This document shows, piece after piece, positions 42,927-52,653 of a stretch of 64,000 bases of DNA. This DNA comes from Bacillus horti (GTDB taxonomy: Bacteria > Bacillota > Bacilli > Caldalkalibacillales > JCM-10596): positions 88,376 to 152,375 of the forward strand of contig NZ_JAUSTY010000011.1 in the NCBI RefSeq assembly GCF_030813115.1. The letters run 5' to 3'. A model generated the notes under the pieces. That model searched no databases. It had not been told where the DNA came from and saw only the letters and a program-made list of their open reading frames with translations. A program made the translations under genes and the position numbers. The number at the start of each line of letters is the position of its first letter. Position 1 is the first letter of the stretch.

Positions 42927-44264
42927 CTACAAAATTTTAGCAGCAAGCTGAGCGAGCTGTGATCTCTCCCCTTTCTCTAATTTCACATGCCCACTTATCG
43001 CATATTCTTTAAATTGCTCCACGACATACGTTAATCCATTGTTTGATTCATCTAAATAAGGATGATCAATCTGTTCGGGGTCGCCCATTAAAATGAGCTT
43101 ACTTCCTTCCCCTACTCTAGTTAGAATTGTTTTAGCCTCATGCTTTGTTAAATTCTGTGCCTCATCTATTATAATAAATTGATCGGGAATGCTCCTTCCT
43201 CTGATATAGGTTAGTGCTTCCACTTCAATCGTTTTATTCATACCTGCTAGAATTCTCTCTAAATCCCCTGCTTTTTTGGTGTGAAATAAATATTGAAGAT
43301 TATCAAAGATAGGCTGCATCCATGGTCTAAGCTTTTCTTCTTTTTCACCAGGAAGATAGCCTATATCCTTTCCTAGTGGTACAACAGGTCTAGCCACAAG
43401 CATTCGTTGATACTTATGCTCATCCTCAATTTTTAATAATCCCGCTGCCAAGGAAAGAAGGGTTTTACCTGTTCCTGCCTTACCTGTTATTGTCACTAAA
43501 GGGATTTGATCATCTAGTAAGAGGTCAATCAGCATTTTCTGCTGTACATTTCTTGCCTTTACTCCCCAAACATGCTCCTCATTATGCTGCTTGAGTGGCA
43601 AAACTCTCTGCTTATCAAGACTAATCCTACCGATAGCTGAGGAAGAACTACCATATTTATCTTTTAAAACAATAAATTGATGGGGATACCAGTGTTGAGT
43701 GAAGGAGAGAGAGGCAATTTCTAGATACTGCTGAGAGTAGAAAAGATCAATCTTTTCTTTTTCTACATTAACAGTCATATAGCCTGTGTAGCTTTTGGAG
43801 TATTGGATCACTTGATCGGATAGAAAATCTTCAGCCTGTAATCCGAAAACCTCCGATTTCACGCGAACGAGGGCATCTTTACTTACTAATATAACGGGGA
43901 CATGCTCCCCTTTAGTTTGAAACTCATCTAGCAAATTTAAAGCTACGGCGATGATACGATTATCATTTGTTTTTTCAACTAAAATATCCTGTAGCTTTTG
44001 ATATGACTTATGGTTAAGCTCTACTCTTAATGTGCCTCCGTGCTCAAGCTGTACACCAAGATGTAGCTTTCCTTTTTGACGATATTGATCCAGTAAGCGG
44101 GATACATATCTTGCATTACGTCCAATTTCATCCATATACCTTTTTTTAGAATCAATTTCCTCTAATACGACTGCTGGAATCACAACTTCATTATCCTCAA
44201 AGGAATAAATCGCATGAGGATCTTGTAAAAGTACATTCGTATCTAATACGTAGACCTTCTTCAA
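42927..44264 (-). CDS. ylaK: PIN-PhoH ATPase (YlaK-like)
   Basis: 445 residues from TTG 44264 after AAGGGAGG (B. subtilis YlaK 442). Residues 1-130 are a PIN-type nuclease domain with acidic residues in YVLDTNVLLQDP. Residues about 225-445 are a PhoH ATPase with Walker A TGKAGTGKT and Walker B IIIDEAQN. PIN-PhoH proteins act as RNA helicase-nucleases in the few cases tested. It is divergent from ylaJ. Confidence 0.92.
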   Translation of the reverse strand: MKKVYVLDTNVLLQDPHAIYSFEDNEVVIPAVVLEEIDSKKRYMDEIGRNARYVSRLLDQYRQKGKLHLGVQLEHGGTLRVELNHKSYQKLQDILVEKTNDNRIIAVALNLLDEFQTKGEHVPVILVSKDALVRVKSEVFGLQAEDFLSDQVIQYSKSYTGYMTVNVEKEKIDLFYSQQYLEIASLSFTQHWYPHQFIVLKDKYGSSSSAIGRISLDKQRVLPLKQHNEEHVWGVKARNVQQKMLIDLLLDDQIPLVTITGKAGTGKTLLSLAAGLLKIEDEHKYQRMLVARPVVPLGKDIGYLPGEKEEKLRPWMQPIFDNLQYLFHTKKAGDLERILAGMNKTIEVEALTYIRGRSIPDQFIIIDEAQNLTKHEAKTILTRVGEGSKLILMGDPEQIDHPYLDESNNGLTYVVEQFKEYAISGHVKLEKGERSQLAQLAAKIL

Positions 44265-44430
44265 ATTTTCGCCTCCCTTATATGACACCTGGCTGGAAAA
44301 AAAGATGGATGTTACATGCTGTTTTTTTATTGTATGATTCATGAAAATAATATAGACGGGTAAACTATGCCTATTCTCTTTAAATGTAGATGGATGAAGC
44401 TATCTGCAATTGGAAGGAGGTGTAGATAAA

Positions 44431-45090
44431 ATGAATAAGAACTTACTATCCGTACTATTAGTTATCTGCTGCTTCACTTTACTTTCGGCCTGTTCTCCTA
44501 ATTCAGAAGCACAGCCTGATGGCTATTCAAGCTACTATAATCAGAATGAGCTAGGAGCTTACGACAATTATTCAGGCTACAATGATGGTATGACTTCGTA
44601 TGATAGCTATAATATGTACGATGAGCCTGTCCCTGTTCGTCCTAGAAATAGCTATAAAGGCTATAGGGACGGATTTATCCCAGAGAATGAACAAGTGAAT
44701 AGAACAGATTCTCAGGAAGTGGCTGATCGCTTAGTTGAGCTAGCTACTCGAATTGATCATGTTAATGACGCTACAGCTGTTGTTCTTGGGCGCTATGCTG
44801 TTGTTGGTATTGATATTGATGCCAAGCTAGACCGTTCCAAGGCCGGAACAGTAAAGTATTCCGTTGCTGAAGCGTTAAAAGCGGATCCACGTGGTGCCTA
44901 TGCCATCGTTACAGCTGATCCAGATACCAACTTCCGTTTAAGGGAAATGGGTAAAGAGGTTCGAGAAGGACATCCTGTCGCTGGCATTATGGAAGAGCTA
45001 GCAGAAATAGTTGGGAGGCTAATGCCCCAGGTTCCTAGATCTGTACAGCAGCCAGAGAATCCGGATGGGACTCCTGTCTCTCCCGAGTAG
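44431..45090 (+). CDS. ylaJ: YhcN/YlaJ-family sporulation lipoprotein
   Basis: 219 residues from ATG 44431 after AAGGAGGTG. A signal peptide ends in the lipobox LLSAC, a Tyr/Asn/Ser-rich linker follows (about 25-75), then the conserved domain with YAVVGIDIDAKLDRSKAGTVKYSVAEAL broken into its two halves: a beta segment and a helix. The family sits in spore membranes and is linked to germination and outgrowth. The ylaJ-ylaK neighbour pair matches B. subtilis. Confidence 0.88.
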   Translation: MNKNLLSVLLVICCFTLLSACSPNSEAQPDGYSSYYNQNELGAYDNYSGYNDGMTSYDSYNMYDEPVPVRPRNSYKGYRDGFIPENEQVNRTDSQEVADRLVELATRIDHVNDATAVVLGRYAVVGIDIDAKLDRSKAGTVKYSVAEALKADPRGAYAIVTADPDTNFRLREMGKEVREGHPVAGIMEELAEIVGRLMPQVPRSVQQPENPDGTPVSPE

Positions 45091-45148
45091 TAACTTATAG
45101 ATACGGAGTAACATTAAACTTGCCATATGATAAATAGTTCTGCATACC

Positions 45149-45191
45149 AAAAAGGAGAAGGCAGTTATGTGAAAACTACCTTCTCCTTTTA
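45149..45191. terminator. Bidirectional terminator between ylaJ and the PNPOx-like gene
   Basis: AAAAGGAGAAGG with CCTTCTCCTTTT form the main stem, extended by AGTT/AACT around one unpaired base on each side. Confidence 0.9.
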
Positions 45192-45203
45192 TATGACTCC
45201 AAA

Positions 45204-45659
45204 TTATGCTTTTAGCGCATCCATAACCTGCTTATCCAGCTTAGCAGCCGCTTCTTCATCGTATGTTTTGTCATACGCAGGCTCTGTTACAATTTTTGCT
45301 CCGTAAAACATCACATCTCGCACCTCAGAAACACTTACAGAGACCTTTGCTAGCTTGATTGGCACTTCCTCCATACGTTCACTTTCAACACTAGCCTTAC
45401 CAGAAATGGAAAAACAAGATCCTGCTCCGATTAGATTAAATACCACCGCATCATTTTTATTGATATTTTCAATGATTCTTGAACGATGATCCACCGCAAA
45501 TTTTATGGTTCCAGCATCAGCTGCATATACCCATGAGATCGCACTGACACTTGGTGCTCCAGATTCATGATCTACAGTAGCTAAAGTAATAAAACGTTCC
45601 TTCTGTAGTAGTCCTTGTAAGTCTTCATTCAATTCTGTTGCTGGTGTGTTTTTAGCCAT
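45204..45659 (-). CDS. Pyridoxamine 5'-phosphate oxidase-like flavin-binding protein
   Basis: 151 residues with a GGGAGG SD. It has the split-barrel pattern RFITLATVDHESGAPSVSAI then GTIKFAVDHRSRIIENI, typical of small FMN- or heme-binding PNPOx-like proteins. The active-site residues for true PdxH are not evident, so it is likely not the vitamin B6 enzyme. The rest of the chain carries no recognised motif. Monocistronic by appearance. Confidence 0.8.
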   Translation of the reverse strand: MAKNTPATELNEDLQGLLQKERFITLATVDHESGAPSVSAISWVYAADAGTIKFAVDHRSRIIENINKNDAVVFNLIGAGSCFSISGKASVESERMEEVPIKLAKVSVSVSEVRDVMFYGAKIVTEPAYDKTYDEEAAAKLDKQVMDALKA

Positions 45660-45743
45660 GTTTAAGCCTCCCTTAAATCATCTTAATTGATACGTACTAT
45701 TGGGATTCTTCCCCTTTTATCACGTTTCTAAAACTAAAAGAGT

Positions 45744-46811
45744 TTATTTATGTAGCAATTCTTTAAGCTGTTGACGAATTTCAATAAGATTACTTTCTGG
45801 GATGATCGTATAGGATTGACTTGAATCCCAATAAGCATCCGTTTCAATAGAACTGATTTGTGGAGTCCTTAAAGATACAAAGGATCTTGTCAGCTCCATC
45901 AACTGCTCAGAGGTGAAATTAGTTGAAACGTTATCTGCAATCGCTTCAATCACATTGTCCAAATTCGTCATACCTTGTATGGATAATAGCTTACCGATAA
46001 CGGCTCGAATGACCTCCTGCTGTCTTTCATTTCGCTCAAAGTCACTGGAATAATAGCTTACTCCACGGTTATCCAAGCGGTGACGGACATAGTCTAGGGC
46101 ATTTTTTCCGTCCAATGTCTGCTCACCTGGCTCTAAACGAATATGCGTACCATCAATAGGGTCATCATATTGCATGGATCTTGAAACATTAACTCTGACA
46201 CCATCTACAGCATCAACAACATCAACAAAGCCGTCAAAGCCTATTTGTACGTGAAAATCTATAGGAATATCTAATAGGTTTGATAATGTTTTTTTCACTA
46301 GCGAAGGACCGGTTTCTGTAATCATCTCCCCATTTCTTTCCTGTGAGGCTCTTTTTAACTCTCCATAAGCATAAGCTGAGTTAACCTTACGATAACCAGA
46401 GTATCCAGGTATTTCAGCTTTAGTGTCTCTTGGGATAGAGAGCATAGTGATTCCTTTGTCATTAGGGTCTACTACTGCAACTAATAGAACATCAGTATTA
46501 TAGCCTCCACCGCCTGCTCTTCCATCTGTACCCATAATAGCAACGGCAAAAGGCTCGTCTTTGTTTCGATCAACAGGAGTTAAGGATGGATCAAGTGTCG
46601 CTGCATTTGCTGATTGCCCCGTTGATGATTTAGTTTCAGAAATTCCTGCAAATAACTGATCAAGCTTAGAATAGAAAAAGCCAAAAACAGTTATCGCCCC
46701 TAAAAAGATAATCAAAAAACTGATGCCTACTATCGTTAATCTCTTTTTTTTCTTTTGCTTCAATTTCCTGCGTTTACTCCTAGTCCGACTAACCGTTCGA
46801 TTTTCTTCCAT
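45744..46811 (-). CDS. LytR-CpsA-Psr (LCP) family glycopolymer transferase
   Basis: 355 residues from ATG 46811 after GGGGAGG. A very basic N-terminus (RSKRRKLKQKKKKR) is followed by one membrane helix (about 26-46); the catalytic domain is outside the cell. LCP signatures: AIMGTDGRAGGGGYNTDVLLV, SIPRDTKAEIPG and DYVRHRLDN. Members attach wall teichoic acids or other polymers to peptidoglycan. It is divergent from ylaI. Confidence 0.92.
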   Translation of the reverse strand: MEENRTVSRTRSKRRKLKQKKKKRLTIVGISFLIIFLGAITVFGFFYSKLDQLFAGISETKSSTGQSANAATLDPSLTPVDRNKDEPFAVAIMGTDGRAGGGGYNTDVLLVAVVDPNDKGITMLSIPRDTKAEIPGYSGYRKVNSAYAYGELKRASQERNGEMITETGPSLVKKTLSNLLDIPIDFHVQIGFDGFVDVVDAVDGVRVNVSRSMQYDDPIDGTHIRLEPGEQTLDGKNALDYVRHRLDNRGVSYYSSDFERNERQQEVIRAVIGKLLSIQGMTNLDNVIEAIADNVSTNFTSEQLMELTRSFVSLRTPQISSIETDAYWDSSQSYTIIPESNLIEIRQQLKELLHK

Positions 46812-46965
46812 GTTTCGACTTCCTCCCCTTAAAACCATACTTAAAAGTGTAAGCGGAAATGTAAATGTTGTCAATTCCCGTAGCTTGTCTTATGAAAATG
46901 TAGGACATTTGTATATTCTGTTATTTTTTCGTGCTATACTTAAGTCGTATAGGAGGAGTTTTGAA

Positions 46966-47166
46966 ATGAAAGTACAATGTGTCATATGTGATCAGGTGGA
47001 GGAAATTCATCCAGATTCCCTCCTTGGTAAAAAGCTTAGAAATCATCCTTTAGTGACATATATGTGCCTACCGTGCAAAGAAAGAATTACGGAAAATACC
47101 GAAAAGCGGCGGGCAGATGGTCTACTTCCAGACACCTCGTTACAAGTTCAAGAGGAAGAATGGTAA
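46966..47166 (+). CDS. ylaI: YlaI, DUF2197 zinc-ribbon protein
   Basis: 66 residues from ATG 46966 after AGGAGGAG; the upstream frame is antisense to the LCP gene. Four cysteines in CVICDQ and CLPCKE form a zinc ribbon. Length and pattern match B. subtilis YlaI (about 69). Function unknown. Confidence 0.9.
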   Translation: MKVQCVICDQVEEIHPDSLLGKKLRNHPLVTYMCLPCKERITENTEKRRADGLLPDTSLQVQEEEW

Positions 47167-47169
47167 TAG

Positions 47170-47217
47170 AAAAAGAGTAGCCAATGAACTCCCATTTTGA
47201 GTTCGGCTACTCTTTTT
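47170..47217. terminator. Bidirectional terminator after ylaI
   Basis: AAAAAGAGTAGCC and GGCTACTCTTTTT form a perfect 13-bp stem; GAACT/AGTTC continues it inside the loop. Confidence 0.93.
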
Positions 47218-47227
47218 ATTTATTCTT

Positions 47228-47500
47228 TTACTGATTAAATTTAGGCTCATTTTCAATATCTAGGTAAAGCTGCCGCACAAACTCGGCGGGGAATTTCTTT
47301 TGTCCTGGCTTCCCCTCATCTGTAAAGGACACGACATACATACCATCTGCTATCTGTACTTGTAGTTCGTCTAGCTTGTGATCCTCCGTTAAGATTGCCG
47401 TAAAGAACTGATACGTCTCCTGTGCCGCTTGATCATTTGTCCGCTGCTCGGCTACATATTTAATCTGTAGCCAGTTAAAGATGGCATCATCTTTTGTCAT
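47228..47500 (-). CDS. Small soluble protein of unknown function
   Basis: 90 residues, 20 bases after ylaH on the same strand with TGAGG before the ATG. Predicted alpha then beta segments: DDAIFNWLQIKYVAEQRT helix, LDELQVQIADGMYVVSFTD strands. No motif recognised. Co-transcription with ylaH suggests a linked role, but nothing more can be said. Confidence 0.75.
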   Translation of the reverse strand: MTKDDAIFNWLQIKYVAEQRTNDQAAQETYQFFTAILTEDHKLDELQVQIADGMYVVSFTDEGKPGQKKFPAEFVRQLYLDIENEPKFNQ

Positions 47501-47520
47501 CTTGCCTCAACCCCTTCTCA

Positions 47521-47805
47521 CTAGCCATTTTTATTATCTGATTTTCTCATCCTAAACCTAACGATAATCAATATAGCAGTTGCGATTAAAAGGGCTTCTA
47601 CAAGAGGTAGGGCAATCCCTAGAAAGGCTAGGGGTAATGCTCCTATTGCAAGCATAATATAGACAATTACTGACTTCAATAAAGGAAGTCTTTTAGCAAA
47701 CCCAAGCTTATAGACAATAGCCAACAAAATGGTTGTCATTCCGTAAAGGACTAGAAACCCCCACAAAGGCATTTCATTCCCTACAAATAATAGATCTGTA
47801 ATCAT
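47521..47805 (-). CDS. ylaH: YlaH-like small membrane protein
   Basis: 94 residues with three or four hydrophobic helices and a short basic tail (RFRMRKSDNKNG). Size and position next to typA match B. subtilis YlaH (about 105). Function unknown. Confidence 0.8.
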   Translation of the reverse strand: MITDLLFVGNEMPLWGFLVLYGMTTILLAIVYKLGFAKRLPLLKSVIVYIMLAIGALPLAFLGIALPLVEALLIATAILIIVRFRMRKSDNKNG

Positions 47806-47888
47806 CTAGCTTCACTTCCTTTCCGTTTCAAAAGGATACAATCCCTGTGAGCTATTGTTTGTGTCTTACTCTATGGTCACAGCCACTT

Positions 47889-49727
47889 TTATTTTGACGC
47901 TTGGAGCTTAGATTGCTTCTCGTGACGCTCCCGTTCTGATTTCACTAGATACTTTTTACGAAGTCTAACTGTGCTCGGAGTAATTTCACAATACTCATCA
48001 TCATTAAGAAACTCAAGAGCTTCCTCCATCGTTAACAAACGTGGTGCTTTAAGCTTAACTGTCTCTTCTTTTGTAGCTGAGCGAATGTTATTTGCTGCCT
48101 TCATTTTACAAACATTTACTGTTAGGTCATTATCACGTGAATGCTCTCCAACAATCATGCCCTCATACACCTCTGTACCCGGTACAATAAACATCGTTCC
48201 ACGATCCTCTACGTTCAGTAGACCATACGTATTCGCAGTTCCTGTTTCGTGGGCAATCAAAGCACCAAAGCGCCTTCCGCCAAGCTGTGTTCTAACAACC
48301 GCACGATAAGAGTCAAAGGAATGGGTCATAATTCCATATCCACGAGTCTGTGTTAGAAACTCAGTACGATAGCCGATCAAACCTCTGGAAGGAACAATAA
48401 ACTCTAAACGCACTTGACCAAATCCATTATTAATCATGTTCACCATTTCCGCTTTTCTTGTTCCAAGGGTTTCCATAATGGCTCCCGTGTACTCCTCAGG
48501 AACATCAGCAATCAAACGCTCGTAGGGCTCCATTTTTTGCCCATCTATCTCTTTAATAATAACCTCTGGCTTAGAAACCTGTAGCTCAAAGCCCTCTCGT
48601 CGCATGTTTTCTATTAGAATGGAAAGATGTAGCTCCCCTCTTCCAGAAACAGTGAACACCTCTGGGCTGTTCGTTTCTTCTACTCTTAAGCTAACATCCG
48701 TTTCAAGCTCTTTAAACAAACGATCACGTAGCTTTCTAGACGTTACATGCTTACCGTCACGTCCTGCAAAAGGGCTGTTATTCACTAGGAATGTCATCTT
48801 TAATGTAGGCTCATCTATCGTTAGTAATGGTAAAGCCTCCTGTGTAGCAGGATCACACACTGTTTCCCCAACATTAATATCCTCTAAGCCTGCAACAGCT
48901 ACGATATCCCCAGCTGTAGCCTCTTCAATCTCAATTCTCTTCAAGCCTAAGAAACCAAAGAGCTTGGTTACACGGAAGTTCTTAACCTTCCCTTCCCTTG
49001 TTAAAACAACAATAGGTTGATTAATACGCATGTTTCCACGGTGAATACGACCGATACCAATACGTCCAAGGTATTCATTGTAATCTAACATCGTAACTTG
49101 GAACTGTAATGGTGCTGATTGTTCTAAGTTTGGTGCCGGAATATGCTCTATAATCGTTTCAAATAGATCTTTCATATCTGGACCTTGTTGTTCATGATCT
49201 AAGCTAGATGTCCCTGCTAAGGCAGATGCGTAGACAACTGGAAATTCCAATTGCTCTTCATCAGCATCAAGATCAATAAATAAATCAAGTACCTCGTCTA
49301 CGACTTCCTTTGGTCTTGAATTTTCTCTGTCAATTTTATTTACGACTACGATAGGTGTTAGCTTGTGCTCTAAAGCCTTTTTGAGAACGAATCTTGTTTG
49401 TGGCATACAGCCTTCAAAAGCATCAACAACAAGTAAAACCCCATCAACCATTTTCAGGATACGCTCTACCTCTCCACTAAAATCAGCATGGCCTGGTGTA
49501 TCTAAGATATTAATTCTGTTTTCGCTGTAATGAATAGCTGTCGTTTTAGCTAAAATCGTAATCCCGCGTTCGCGCTCTAAATCATTGGAATCCATCATTC
49601 GATCTGAAAGCTGCTCATGCTCTTTAAACGTTCCAGATTGCTTTAGCATTTGGTCAACCAATGTAGTTTTACCATGATCGACGTGAGCAATGATCGCAAT
49701 ATTTCTTAAGTCGTCTCTTTTGTTCAT
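47889..49727 (-). CDS. typA: Translational GTPase TypA/BipA
   Basis: 612 residues (B. subtilis 612). G motifs: G1 AHVDHGKTTL, G2 RERGITI, G3 DTPGHADF, G4 NKID, G5 SALAG. EF-G-like domains II, III and V and the BipA-specific C-terminal domain with FGQVRLEFIVPSRGLIGYR follow. It binds the ribosome and supports 50S assembly at low temperature and under stress. It neighbours ylaF and ylaH as in B. subtilis. Confidence 0.98.
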   Translation of the reverse strand: MNKRDDLRNIAIIAHVDHGKTTLVDQMLKQSGTFKEHEQLSDRMMDSNDLERERGITILAKTTAIHYSENRINILDTPGHADFSGEVERILKMVDGVLLVVDAFEGCMPQTRFVLKKALEHKLTPIVVVNKIDRENSRPKEVVDEVLDLFIDLDADEEQLEFPVVYASALAGTSSLDHEQQGPDMKDLFETIIEHIPAPNLEQSAPLQFQVTMLDYNEYLGRIGIGRIHRGNMRINQPIVVLTREGKVKNFRVTKLFGFLGLKRIEIEEATAGDIVAVAGLEDINVGETVCDPATQEALPLLTIDEPTLKMTFLVNNSPFAGRDGKHVTSRKLRDRLFKELETDVSLRVEETNSPEVFTVSGRGELHLSILIENMRREGFELQVSKPEVIIKEIDGQKMEPYERLIADVPEEYTGAIMETLGTRKAEMVNMINNGFGQVRLEFIVPSRGLIGYRTEFLTQTRGYGIMTHSFDSYRAVVRTQLGGRRFGALIAHETGTANTYGLLNVEDRGTMFIVPGTEVYEGMIVGEHSRDNDLTVNVCKMKAANNIRSATKEETVKLKAPRLLTMEEALEFLNDDEYCEITPSTVRLRKKYLVKSERERHEKQSKLQASK

Positions 49728-49919
49728 TCGTTATTTTCTTCTCCTTTGATGTAAACATCTATATTGATCATGTCATAAAAAGACATTTTTTGCTTAAAAC
49801 GTTCCTTAACAAGTTTACACTTCTAAGCAACTGATGGCAACTCATTTCACATCTGTTATACTAGGATCATAGAAATTTTTAAAAATCTTTACTCAGGGTT
49901 TATATAATGGAGGCTTGTC

Positions 49920-50114
49920 ATGAATAGAAAAGTCATTTCACTATTGTTTGCACTAGCTGCTGTAAGCTGCTTTGTGTTAGCAGGAATTTTTGTGGCTGAG
50001 AGAAGTGTTTTAGGTGTGATTTTATCCTTATTAGCATCTGTTGTGGTGATGGGCGTGGGGTTTTCCTTCAAAAAGAAATTTAGGCTTCAGGATGAGAATA
50101 GATCCAAGTCTTAA
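49920..50114 (+). CDS. ylaF: YlaF, DUF5325 small membrane protein
   Basis: 64 residues with two hydrophobic helices (5-23 and 28-46), then a basic tail SFKKKFRLQDENRSKS. Length and divergent placement against typA match B. subtilis YlaF (62). GGAGGC precedes the ATG. Function unknown. Confidence 0.85.
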   Translation: MNRKVISLLFALAAVSCFVLAGIFVAERSVLGVILSLLASVVVMGVGFSFKKKFRLQDENRSKS

Positions 50115-50122
50115 GTATGCAT

Positions 50123-50163
50123 AAAAAAGCCAGGATTGCTATTTCCAGAATCCTGGCTTTTTT
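50123..50163. terminator. Bidirectional terminator after ylaF
   Basis: AAAAAAGCCAGGATT and AATCCTGGCTTTTTT form a perfect 15-bp stem with an 11-base loop. Confidence 0.94.
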
Positions 50164-50246
50164 AAAAAATACCCGTAACTTCTTAAATTCTTCATAGCTT
50201 CAATTAGTCGTTCTATAAGACTCTTTCAGCACAAGTAAGACTCTTA

Positions 50247-51137
50247 TTAGGCTTTTCTGTGTACCTCTACACCACTGTCTTCCTCTAATAGACGGATGAT
50301 CGCCGAAATATCCTGCTTCCCGTAACCTCGGGCTGTCACTTCAGCAATAATTTCTTCAGCTAGCTTTCCTAAGTCTGCATTAACCTCTAGCTCAGTCGCT
50401 AGCTCAGTGGCTAATTTCATATCCTTATGAAGAAGATCCACCATAAAGCGCTGCTTAAAATCTCTATCCTGAATCAAGTCAATCGTTCGATCTATCATAA
50501 ATGAATGACCAGTACTTGCTTTAATAATTTTGTGTATTAGAGCTGGATTTATCCCGGCTTTCGCTCCCATCACAAACGCTTCAGATAAAGCAGCAGTGTG
50601 AATGCCCACCAGCATATTATTAAGAAGCTTGACCACACTTCCAGAGCCCACCTGCCCCACGAATTCAATCGTCTTACCCATCTTTTCTAAGACCGGTAAA
50701 GCTTGATCAAACGCAGCTTGCTCCCCACCACACATAATCGTTAGGGTTCCTGCTTCAGCTCCCATTGGTCCACCACTTAAAGGAGCATCTAAAAACGAGC
50801 CGCCTTTTTGACGGACAACCTGGTCTTGCTTACGATTAAGTTCAGGTGACACCGTGCTAAAATCAAAGACTAGCTTATTGTTTAAGTCAGCTTGTACGAT
50901 CCCATTTTCTCCAAAATATACGAGTTCAACAGAATCTAAGCTAGGTAGGCAGGTCATCACCATATCCACTTTTTCAGCTAAATCCTGTGGATGATTAGCT
51001 TCTTTAGCGCCCCAAGCAATTGCTTGTTCTATAGGCTGACGGCTCCTTGATACCACCCAGGTTTCATAGCCTGCATGAATAAGGTGCTTAACCATAGGTA
51101 AACCCATCGTCCCTAATCCTATATAACCTACTTTCAC
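50247..51137 (-). CDS. Beta-hydroxyacid dehydrogenase (3-hydroxyisobutyrate dehydrogenase / tartronate-semialdehyde reductase family)
   Basis: 296 residues. NAD(P) motif GYIGLGTMGLPM, substrate-binding DAPLSGGPMGAEAGTL, and the catalytic lysine in GSGSVVKLLNNML. The exact substrate cannot be told; candidates are 3-hydroxyisobutyrate, tartronate semialdehyde or succinic semialdehyde. It lies 39 bases downstream of the inositol monophosphatase-family gene and may share its transcript. Confidence 0.9.
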   Translation of the reverse strand: MKVGYIGLGTMGLPMVKHLIHAGYETWVVSRSRQPIEQAIAWGAKEANHPQDLAEKVDMVMTCLPSLDSVELVYFGENGIVQADLNNKLVFDFSTVSPELNRKQDQVVRQKGGSFLDAPLSGGPMGAEAGTLTIMCGGEQAAFDQALPVLEKMGKTIEFVGQVGSGSVVKLLNNMLVGIHTAALSEAFVMGAKAGINPALIHKIIKASTGHSFMIDRTIDLIQDRDFKQRFMVDLLHKDMKLATELATELEVNADLGKLAEEIIAEVTARGYGKQDISAIIRLLEEDSGVEVHRKA

Positions 51138-51176
51138 GATAAAGTCCTCCTATCCAAATTTAATTAGCTAGCGATA

Positions 51177-52013
51177 CTAAACCTTTAAACTATATTTGGG
51201 TATATCTGATGAAAGTAAAAAGTTTTCCATAATCTCTTGATGTAGTTTAGGACTTGCTGCAAAAACGGTTGTGCGCTTGGCACTAATAGATAATGGTTGG
51301 TTATCAATTGTTGTCACCTTTGCCCCAACCTCTTCTAATATGGCTACTCCACCAGCATAATCCCATGGAGATAAGCGTAAGCTTACAGAGCCATCAAAGC
51401 GTCCACAGGCTACATAGGCTAGCTCTAAGGCTGCTGAGCCAACAGAACGTACTGCACGTGCATGCCTAACTAGCGATTGGAATCTTGCATGATCAAAAAT
51501 TTCATTTGACGTAAGCCATAACGCATTTATCCCTAGAACAGATTCTTCTACTGTTGTTTCCGAAAGCAGGGGAAGTTTCTTACCATTATGATAAGCCCCT
51601 TCTCCTTTTTGTGCATAAAAGCATTCATCCTGTATTGGGTCATATATGATCCCAATCATAGGAGTACCTTTGACAAAAATGCCGATGGAGATGGAAAAAT
51701 CCTTTTTTTGATGGACAAAGTTAGTGGTTCCATCAATCGGGTCTATAATCCATACCGTTTCCTTCTCAGGCTGGAATTCCTGTCCGGAAGCTATCCCCTC
51801 TTCCCCTAATATAAAATGTTTTGGGTAAAATTCATTAATTCTTTCAACAAAAAATTGTTCTATCGCTTTGTCTTTCTCTGTTACTAAATCTGCTGCAGAT
51901 GTTTTATATTCTACAACAATCTGATCTTGAAGAGTTTCTCGTAATTGTCTTCCTGCCTCTAATGTCCATTCCTTAGCATGCTCAAATATCGCTTTAAAAG
52001 TTCCACTATTCAA
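51177..52013 (-). CDS. yktC: Inositol monophosphatase-family protein (YktC-like)
   Basis: 278 residues from TTG after AGGAGG (B. subtilis YktC 265). Metal and catalytic motifs: GEEGIASG, WIIDPIDGTTNFVH and SPWDYAGGVAILEEVG. It is a Mg-dependent phosphatase of inositol phosphates or related compounds such as NADP or histidinol phosphate. yktB lies 640 bases upstream, keeping the ykt group. Confidence 0.92.
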   Translation of the reverse strand: MNSGTFKAIFEHAKEWTLEAGRQLRETLQDQIVVEYKTSAADLVTEKDKAIEQFFVERINEFYPKHFILGEEGIASGQEFQPEKETVWIIDPIDGTTNFVHQKKDFSISIGIFVKGTPMIGIIYDPIQDECFYAQKGEGAYHNGKKLPLLSETTVEESVLGINALWLTSNEIFDHARFQSLVRHARAVRSVGSAALELAYVACGRFDGSVSLRLSPWDYAGGVAILEEVGAKVTTIDNQPLSISAKRTTVFAASPKLHQEIMENFLLSSDIPKYSLKV

Positions 52014-52162
52014 ATTATTTCCTCCTCTAAGGCACTCCTATATGCTTCTTTTCTTCTAATGTTACCACACTCTTTCGTGCCTGATAAGAACTACGCACCT
52101 AAGGCATAGTATTAGGATGATTTTCTATTTTAGAAAAGCTCTGAGATTATTACAAAGATAAA

Positions 52163-52180
52163 TAAGTTGTCTAGTCCATT
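52163..52180. repeat. Possible relic of the dispersed repeat
   Basis: AAGTTGTCTAGTCCATT matches 16 consecutive bases of the complete copies. No other part of the element is recognisable around it, so it may be chance or an old remnant. Confidence 0.35.
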
Positions 52181-52189
52181 AAAATAAAA

Positions 52190-52223
52190 GTAGCGTCCCT
52201 TTCCAACCTTTTAGGGACGCTAC
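52190..52223 (-). terminator. Terminator after the 69-residue gene
   Basis: GTAGCGTCCCT and AGGGACGCTAC form an 11-bp perfect stem; on the minus strand TTTTATTTTA follows. Confidence 0.9.
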
Positions 52224-52252
52224 CTATTGATCTATTTCATTTTGACAATCGT

Positions 52253-52462
52253 TCACCTTTGACCTCCGATAGAGTATGCTTCTAGCAACATCATTTCCTT
52301 GCTTAATTCCATTAGCCTTTGCTTACATATATCCATTTTTGGTATATCCTCATCAATCATGGCATCATGTAAATTAACTAACTCATAATCAATTTCCATC
52401 CGTAACACAGGAATTCTTCTTTCTGCATGATCCCTTTTAAACACTCCAATGACTTGTTCCAT
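52253..52462 (-). CDS. Small helical protein of unknown function
   Basis: 69 residues with GAGGAAGTG before the ATG. Almost all helical and amphipathic (YELVNLHDAMIDED, ICKQRLMELSKEMMLLEAY). The size recalls Spo0E-like aspartyl phosphatases, but the SQELD-type motif is absent, so I do not assign that family. It is divergent from yktB. Confidence 0.65.
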   Translation of the reverse strand: MEQVIGVFKRDHAERRIPVLRMEIDYELVNLHDAMIDEDIPKMDICKQRLMELSKEMMLLEAYSIGGQR

Positions 52463-52653
52463 GGTTACGTCACTTCCTCTCTACTTTTAATATTCAGAAA
52501 ATTTATTTGTTAATATATATTATTATGCATGGCTCCTTTTTGCAATAACAATTTTTACTTATTATTATTTTTTGTTATATTTATCTAGTACCCAGAATGA
52601 TGGCGAACATAAACAAAAGGACAAACCTTCCTCATTAGAAAGGAGAATGAACA

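Noticed and set aside
52253..52462. Spo0E-like aspartyl phosphatase
   Set aside because: Size and helical nature fit, but the diagnostic SQELD-type motif is missing.
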